From NCBI GenBank assembly GCA_015229095.1, contig JADGCE010000005.1, positions 16,874 through 44,276 on the forward strand: 27,403 nt of DNA. Direction: 5' to 3'. This DNA comes from Magnetococcales bacterium (GTDB lineage Bacteria > Pseudomonadota > Magnetococcia > Magnetococcales > Magnetaquicoccaceae). Position 1 is the first letter of the stretch. Each line of letters begins with the position of its first letter. The notes beneath the pieces are model-generated. The model was not told the origin of the DNA, made no database searches, and saw only the letters and a program-made list of their open reading frames with translations. Of the stretch, positions 23,796 to 27,403 are shown piece by piece. Made by a program: the position numbers and the translations under genes.

Positions 23796-24650
23796 ATGGA
23801 ACGGTTGACGGACCGACAGGATGTGTGGCGTTGGCGACGGCAGGGGGGGGGGAGTGTGGGGTTTGTGCCGACCATGGGCGCCCTCCATGCGGGTCACCTC
23901 TCCCTGTTGCGGGCTGCCCAGGCGCAGAGTGATCGCGTCATTGCCTCCATTTTTGTCAATCCCACCCAGTTTGCCGCCCATGAGGATTTTGATCGCTATC
24001 CCCGACTTCCGGAGGCGGATCAGGTGCTGTTGGCAGAGGCGGGATGCGATGCCCTCTTTTCTCCATCGGTCGCGGAGATCTATGGAGAAGATCCACACAC
24101 GGTGGTGAGGGTGGAGCCCCTGGGCAGCGATTTGTGCGGGCGATTTCGGCCTGGTCATTTTCAGGGGGTGGCGACGGTGGTGGCCATTCTGCTGAATATG
24201 CTGCGGCCCGATCGGCTTTTTCTGGGCTGGAAAGATTACCAACAGCTTATTGTGCTTCGTAAAATGGTGCAGGATTTGGCCATGCCGGTGGAGATCGTCG
24301 GTGTGCCCACACTGCGCGAGGCGGATGGCTTGGCCATGTCCAGCCGCAACCGCTATTTGACTCCTGCCCAGCGGCAGCAGGCTGCGGGTATTCATCAGGC
24401 CCTGATGGCCGCTCATCAGGCTTGGCAAGAGGGTGAGAGGGGCGTGGAGTCGTTGTTGGCCTGCGCACGACGGGTGCTGGCCCGTGCCGACATCCGGGAG
24501 ATTGACTATGTGGAAGTGCGGGATGCGGATACCCTGGAGCCCGTGCCTGCGATGGGCCGTTGGGAAAAACAGGCGGATCCGGTCATGCTGATCGCGGTTC
24601 GATTGGGCGCGGCCCGTCTGATTGATAATCGGATTCTTTCTTCGACATGA
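23796..24650 (+). CDS. panC: Pantothenate synthetase (pantoate-beta-alanine ligase)
   Basis: PanC joins pantoate and beta-alanine using ATP. The 284-residue product has FVPTMGALHAGH, with the adenylate-binding HxGH at 31-34, IFVNPTQF, DLCGRFRPGHFQGV and the KMSKS-like MSSRNRYL (181-188). The usual FGEKDxQQL appears as LGWKDYQQL: K146 and D147 are kept but the Glu is Trp (W145). GAGGGGGCAGG precedes the ATG. A run of ten G (23843-23852) encodes residues 17-19, so length changes would frameshift the enzyme. It lies between panB and panD. Function is secure. Confidence 0.96.
   Translation: MERLTDRQDVWRWRRQGGGSVGFVPTMGALHAGHLSLLRAAQAQSDRVIASIFVNPTQFAAHEDFDRYPRLPEADQVLLAEAGCDALFSPSVAEIYGEDPHTVVRVEPLGSDLCGRFRPGHFQGVATVVAILLNMLRPDRLFLGWKDYQQLIVLRKMVQDLAMPVEIVGVPTLREADGLAMSSRNRYLTPAQRQQAAGIHQALMAAHQAWQEGERGVESLLACARRVLARADIREIDYVEVRDADTLEPVPAMGRWEKQADPVMLIAVRLGAARLIDNRILSST
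23843..23852 (+). repeat. Run of ten G in the 5' part of panC
   Basis: Ten uninterrupted G encode the GGG of RRQGGGSVGF. Such a tract is prone to slipped-strand errors and would switch panC off by frameshift. Confidence 0.72.
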
Positions 24651-24672
24651 ATTAGAGAGAAGGGAAATAGGG

Positions 24673-25053
24673 ATGGAGCTTTCTTTGCTGAAGTGCAAAA
24701 TTCATCGGGCCACCGTGACGGAGACCCATGTGGATTATGAGGGATCGTGTGCCATTGATGAAACCCTGATGGCCGCCGCCGGGTTGCGGGAATTTGAGCA
24801 GATTCATCTCTGGAACGTCACCAATGGCGAGCGTTTGACCACCTATGCCATCCGGGGAGGGCGAGACAGCGGTATGATTTCGGTCAACGGCTCGGCAGCT
24901 CATAAAGCCAATGCGGGGGATATTGTCATCATCGCCGCTTTTGCCCAGATGAGTGAACAGGAGGCGGACACCTTTCAACCCTATTTGGTTTATGTGAATG
25001 AGAACAATAAAATCCACTCCGTGGGTCGCACATTGGCCAGCCCCTCCCACTGA
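24673..25053 (+). CDS. panD: Aspartate 1-decarboxylase
   Basis: PanD decarboxylates aspartate to beta-alanine for PanC, using a pyruvoyl group made by self-cleavage. The 126-residue product has K9 in CKIHRATVT, the processing site G24-S25 in YEGSCAID, Y58 in TTYAI and N72 in NGSAAH, all as in the family. The ATG at 24673 has AGAGAGAAGGG upstream. A longer frame from 24622 lies within the end of panC and is unneeded. It begins 22 bases after panC. Identity is secure. Confidence 0.97.
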   Translation: MELSLLKCKIHRATVTETHVDYEGSCAIDETLMAAAGLREFEQIHLWNVTNGERLTTYAIRGGRDSGMISVNGSAAHKANAGDIVIIAAFAQMSEQEADTFQPYLVYVNENNKIHSVGRTLASPSH

Positions 25054-25121
25054 CCGTGCGGGTGATGGAATGTGGGTGACCAGGTGGTTGTCTACAAACA
25101 TCTTCCCATAAAGGGTGTTCC

Positions 25122-25571
25122 ATGTCCCTTGTCAAACATACTGCGCGGATTGTCCAGGCTTACCTCGCCCACAATGCACTCCCCATCCAGCAGGTGGGGG
25201 TGTTGATCGAAACGGTACATCAGACTTTGTCGGCTCTCTCCCAACAGTCGGCGCCAGCAGAGATCCTTCCACAACAGCAGCCTGCCATGGACATCCATCG
25301 GTCGTTGCCGGTTCCCTTTGTGCCTGTGGAGCAGGCTGTGACCGAGGAGAGCATCCTCTGCCTGATTTGTGGCAAAGCCAGCAAGGCCATTCGCGGCCAT
25401 CTCACCAAAACCCACGGGATCGATGTGCCCACCTATTTGGCCCATTATGGCCTGCCCAAGGATTTTCCCATGGTGGCCCCGGCCTATTCGGCGACACGCC
25501 GAAAATTGGCCATTGCTGCCGGGGCGGGGGAAAAATTGCAAGCGGGACGAGAGCGAAAGAGGGGTGTTTAA
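25122..25571 (+). CDS. Ros/MucR family zinc-finger transcriptional regulator
   Basis: The 149-residue product carries the prokaryotic zinc finger with ligands C80, C83, H93 and H98, spaced C-x2-C-x9-H-x4-H. This is followed by the typical HYGLPKDFPMVAPAYSATRRKLA. The N-terminal 75 residues include the MucR-like helix that mediates oligomerisation and a Gln/Pro-rich linker. Family members bind AT-rich DNA and control exopolysaccharide, motility and virulence genes. AAAGGGTG precedes the ATG. It is 68 bases after panD, so it may be read from the pan operon or its own promoter. Its stop is 156 bases from the convergent pilA stop. Targets are unknown. Confidence 0.93.
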   Translation: MSLVKHTARIVQAYLAHNALPIQQVGVLIETVHQTLSALSQQSAPAEILPQQQPAMDIHRSLPVPFVPVEQAVTEESILCLICGKASKAIRGHLTKTHGIDVPTYLAHYGLPKDFPMVAPAYSATRRKLAIAAGAGEKLQAGRERKRGV

Positions 25572-25575
25572 CGAA

Positions 25576-25600
25576 GATGGGCCCCTTGCGGGAGCCCATC
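25576..25600. repeat. Hairpin after mucR
   Basis: GATGGGCCCC (25576-25585), loop TTGC, then GGG, a bulged A and GCCCATC to 25600. It begins 5 bases after the mucR stop, the place for a terminator, but no T-run follows. Confidence 0.5.
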
Positions 25601-25672
25601 CTGGTTGACTACGCAGTGATTGTCCGGCCAAGCGGGAACGACCCCGGCCCCAATCTGCTGCTCCCGGCCATT

Positions 25673-25717
25673 CCCGTCTGGTCGTGCAACCACCGGATCT
25701 TTGCACTGTCAGACGGG
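25673..25717. repeat. Long imperfect hairpin just downstream of pilA
   Basis: CCCGTCTG (25673-25680) pairs with CAGACGGG (25710-25717), and GTGCAA (25684-25689) pairs with TTGCAC (25701-25706). Two G-T pairs and one mismatch join them. The loop is 11 bases. It begins 11 bases after the pilA stop on the minus strand. There is no T-run, so it may protect the mRNA 3' end or act as a bidirectional terminator. Confidence 0.6.
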
Positions 25718-25727
25718 TGTCGTTTGA

Positions 25728-26195
25728 TCAGGTCCCAGCGGCAGAGCGGCAAGAAGCGGGCAGATATTGGTTGGGGAGGGAGCTGGAGCAGGCCCACGTA
25801 ATACTTCCACCGGTTGCTCCACCTGCAGTCGTGGTGGGGGTGGGGGTGAGGGTGAGGGTGCTGGTGGCGGTGAGGACAGAATCCGCACCATTGAAGGTGA
25901 TGACGATGGCACCATTCGCACCCACGGCAACCTGGGAGACATAGTTGCCCGTGAAGGTGTTCGCGGCGGGCAAGCCGGCTGCGGTGTTGCTGGTCGGCAT
26001 GACAGAATTGCTCATGAAGGTCTCAGCGACCGCCTGCTTGACTCCAGAGGCCAGGGAGATGGCTTCCGACACCTTGGCACGCACGGCATAATCCTTGTAG
26101 GCAGGCAAGGCTACAGCAGCCAGGATGCCAATGATCGCAATCACGATCATCAGTTCGATGAGGGTAAAACCTTGTTGACGCATATTTTTGTTCAT
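25728..26195 (-). CDS. pilA: Type IVa major pilin
   Basis: The 155-residue product has a short leader MNKNMRQQG cleaved before F10 by prepilin peptidase, with E14 at mature position 5. The hydrophobic helix FTLIELMIVIAIIGILAAVA is the classical type IVa pilin N-terminus. Residues 31-150 are the globular part, with C136 and C149 forming a likely C-terminal disulfide loop (ACSSSLPNQYLPASC). A Thr/Pro-rich stretch at about 110-125 is encoded by C-rich codons, so its complement forms a G-quadruplex motif. AGGAGAAGG precedes the ATG, and a sigma-54-type promoter lies at 26274-26290. No pil assembly gene is in the window. Identity is secure. Confidence 0.95.
   Translation of the reverse strand: MNKNMRQQGFTLIELMIVIAIIGILAAVALPAYKDYAVRAKVSEAISLASGVKQAVAETFMSNSVMPTSNTAAGLPAANTFTGNYVSQVAVGANGAIVITFNGADSVLTATSTLTLTPTPTTTAGGATGGSITWACSSSLPNQYLPASCRSAAGT
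25836..25858 (+). other. G-quadruplex motif in the pilA template strand
   Basis: The plus strand reads five G, T, five G, TGA, three G, TGA, three G. This meets the canonical four-run G-quadruplex pattern with loops of 1, 3 and 3. It lies inside pilA on the strand that is transcribed. Confidence 0.75.
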
Positions 26196-26417
26196 GGTCC
26201 TTCTCCTGATGAATGAACTGTTGAAACTTCAAAAAACCGGTCGGCTGGATGGCTTCCCGTTGACTTGGGAGTGAGCAAATTTTGAGCCAATTAAAATATT
26301 GCTTGTTATCAGTGTTTTACAATCCAAGCGCCCCATTTCTTCTCCCTGTTTTTCCTAAAGGGTCAGGAGACGGTTGTGCAAAACGGCCATTATTTTTACA
26401 GTGCGACAAAAAAAATG
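26196..26417 (-). other. Leader and promoter region of pilA
   Basis: This 222-base gap separates the TusA-like gene from pilA. I see no gene in it. It holds the sigma-54-type promoter and a leader of about 68 bases. AT-rich DNA follows the TusA stop, with a run of T on the minus strand but no strong stem before it. Confidence 0.5.
26274..26290 (-). promoter_or_regulatory. Sigma-54 promoter of pilA
   Basis: The minus strand reads TTGGCTCAAAATTTGCT, which keeps GG and GC at the required spacing and matches TTGGC and TTGCT of the consensus. Transcription would begin near 26263. Sigma-54 control of pilA through PilS/PilR is well known in other bacteria. Confidence 0.75.
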
Positions 26418-26648
26418 TCACTTGGGTGGCTTTTCAACGGTCAGCAGAAAAGCCTCGCCAGAGGGTGTCAAATCGACGATCCGGTATCCCTCCTCCTGAA
26501 GGGAGCGGGGCAGGTTTTCCACAGGCTCGCCGCCATTCAGGCGAACACTCAACCGACCTCCTGCCGTCAATGTTTCCAGCTTCAGCTTTACTTTTACGAA
26601 GGTGATGGGGCAGACGTCACCGGTGATGTCGATAGAGGCGTCAACCAT
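26418..26648 (-). CDS. TusA-like sulfur carrier
   Basis: The 76-residue product has DITGDVCPITFVKVKLKLE near the start and GEPVENLPRSLQEEGYRI after it, the TusA/SirA fold. C13 is the likely persulfide-carrying cysteine. The usual CPxP motif is CPIT, with Thr in place of the second Pro. TusA proteins relay sulfur from cysteine desulfurase to acceptors such as tRNA-modifying or molybdopterin enzymes. Its ATG at 26648 overlaps the stop of the E1-like gene by 8 bases, so the two are probably translationally coupled. The frame is open much further upstream inside that gene, but only this part has family likeness. Confidence 0.85.
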   Translation of the reverse strand: MVDASIDITGDVCPITFVKVKLKLETLTAGGRLSVRLNGGEPVENLPRSLQEEGYRIVDLTPSGEAFLLTVEKPPK

Positions 26649-27390
26649 GGGGATGACCGAGACAAGCGGGACAAACTGGGTTCTTTGGGACGGACACAGC
26701 GTTGAATCTCCCCTCCTCTGGATAAAAGACCCGCGCACCATACCATAGTGTTTGACTTCTGTCGAGCAAAAACAGCAGGCTCTCCATGGCCAGCACGGCG
26801 CCCACCACGCCAGCCCCCGTCCGCACCAGGGTGGGATCGGGGGAGGAGGATGCCTCGCGCGCGCTACAGGCCCACTCTGCACACAACAGGCAGGGTGCCT
26901 GGGAATCATGGCCGGCGCGTGAGAGAAATATGGGGTATACAGAATGGGCCAACCAGCCAGCCAGCAGGGTTTTACCGGTTTGCAAGGCGGCTTTGTTTGT
27001 TTGCCAAAGGCTTGCTGTGCCCGAATCCGCCCCCCCATCTGCCCATATGGCCAAATCCCAGTGGCGCATCTCCGCCGCCATTTGCTCCGGGAAGGCGGGT
27101 GCACAGAGTGCCGTTGTTTTCACCCAAGGGTTCAATGCCTGCACAGCGGCACACAGTGGTGCTGCCCGCTGGCTGTCCAGCACCACCAGATGGCCGATAC
27201 CGGCAGCGGCCAAATAGAGTATCAACGGGCTGCCCATGGCCGCTGCGCCGATAACGCCCACGGTTGCCCGTTGCAGGCGCAGCTGCCCCTCGCCCCCCAC
27301 CTCTTTGAGGAGCAGTTGGCGGGAATAGCGTTCCAGCCATGCCCCGTCCATCGTCTGAAGCCCCTCACGATCGGGTGGGAGGGCGGTCAT
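26641..27390 (-). CDS. Divergent ThiF/MoeB/HesA E1-like protein
   Basis: The 249-residue product begins like MoeB, with RYSRQLLLKEVGGEGQLRL, then VGVIGAAAMGSPLILYLAAAGIGHLVVLD, a nucleotide-binding Rossmann segment. After that it departs from the family. The SNLxRQ segment and following lysine that bind ATP are missing, and the DNxxxR segment reads ADGGADSGTAS. Two zinc pairs are kept: C167/C170 and C240/C243. AGGA lies before the ATG at 27390. It is followed by the overlapping TusA-like gene, hinting at sulfur transfer to a ubiquitin-like carrier. It may have lost adenylation activity. Genes upstream lie outside the window. Confidence 0.85.
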   Translation of the reverse strand: MTALPPDREGLQTMDGAWLERYSRQLLLKEVGGEGQLRLQRATVGVIGAAAMGSPLILYLAAAGIGHLVVLDSQRAAPLCAAVQALNPWVKTTALCAPAFPEQMAAEMRHWDLAIWADGGADSGTASLWQTNKAALQTGKTLLAGWLAHSVYPIFLSRAGHDSQAPCLLCAEWACSAREASSSPDPTLVRTGAGVVGAVLAMESLLFLLDRSQTLWYGARVFYPEEGRFNAVSVPKNPVCPACLGHPHG

Positions 27391-27403
27391 CCAGATTCCT
27401 GAA

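Overview
The window is GC-rich, densely packed bacterial chromosome from a flagellated, piliated Gram-negative bacterium. Flagellar export genes, a type IVa pilin with a sigma-54-type promoter, a type I secretion ATPase, the succinylase lysine/diaminopimelate (DAP) genes and a Ros/MucR-type zinc-finger regulator together point to a proteobacterium. The MucR family is mostly alphaproteobacterial, and deep relatives such as Magnetococcales would fit, but that placement is a guess from gene content. I see no insertion sequence, prophage, tRNA, rRNA or CRISPR array. This is mainly housekeeping chromosome with some accessory pieces.

Layout. Positions 1-5474 are all on the minus strand. Read in the direction of transcription they are aroE (shikimate dehydrogenase), a two-PDZ periplasmic protein and map (methionine aminopeptidase), then flhA and the start of flhF. 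The aroE group has a recognisable sigma-70-like promoter, and flhA has a sigma-54-like site upstream. From 5475 to 5862 lies a non-coding stretch with several hairpins, followed on the plus strand by a HlyB-type ABC exporter and a Sir2 deacetylase. Opposing these on the minus strand is creA-dapE-nif3. Positions 11640-16082 hold two large polytopic membrane proteins on the plus strand, the first ending in a TPR-like tail. They converge on a minus-strand operon that begins with an M14 murein-peptide-type carboxypeptidase and continues with dapC, dapD and a fused GT2 glycosyltransferase-methyltransferase. A plus-strand operon follows: a Tat-exported M15 peptidase, folK, panB, panC, panD, then mucR. 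The window closes on the minus strand with a divergent E1-like (ThiF/MoeB) protein overlapping a TusA-like gene, then pilA.

How the genes work together. dapC, dapD and dapE supply three steps of the succinylase DAP pathway. The DAP made goes to lysine and peptidoglycan, and the M14 and M15 peptidases flanking dapC/dapD probably trim or recycle the same wall peptides. folK feeds folate synthesis, and PanB consumes a folate one-carbon donor, so folK-panBCD is metabolically coherent. The two membrane proteins and the GT2-methyltransferase fusion look like a small polyprenol-linked surface-glycan locus, but their functions are inferred only.

Points most worth a second look are a canonical G-quadruplex motif inside pilA, uninterrupted runs of ten G in panC and in the TPR-tailed membrane protein, the E1-like protein lacking the usual adenylation residues beside TusA, and the structured leader of the exporter gene. 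None of these by itself proves a new system.
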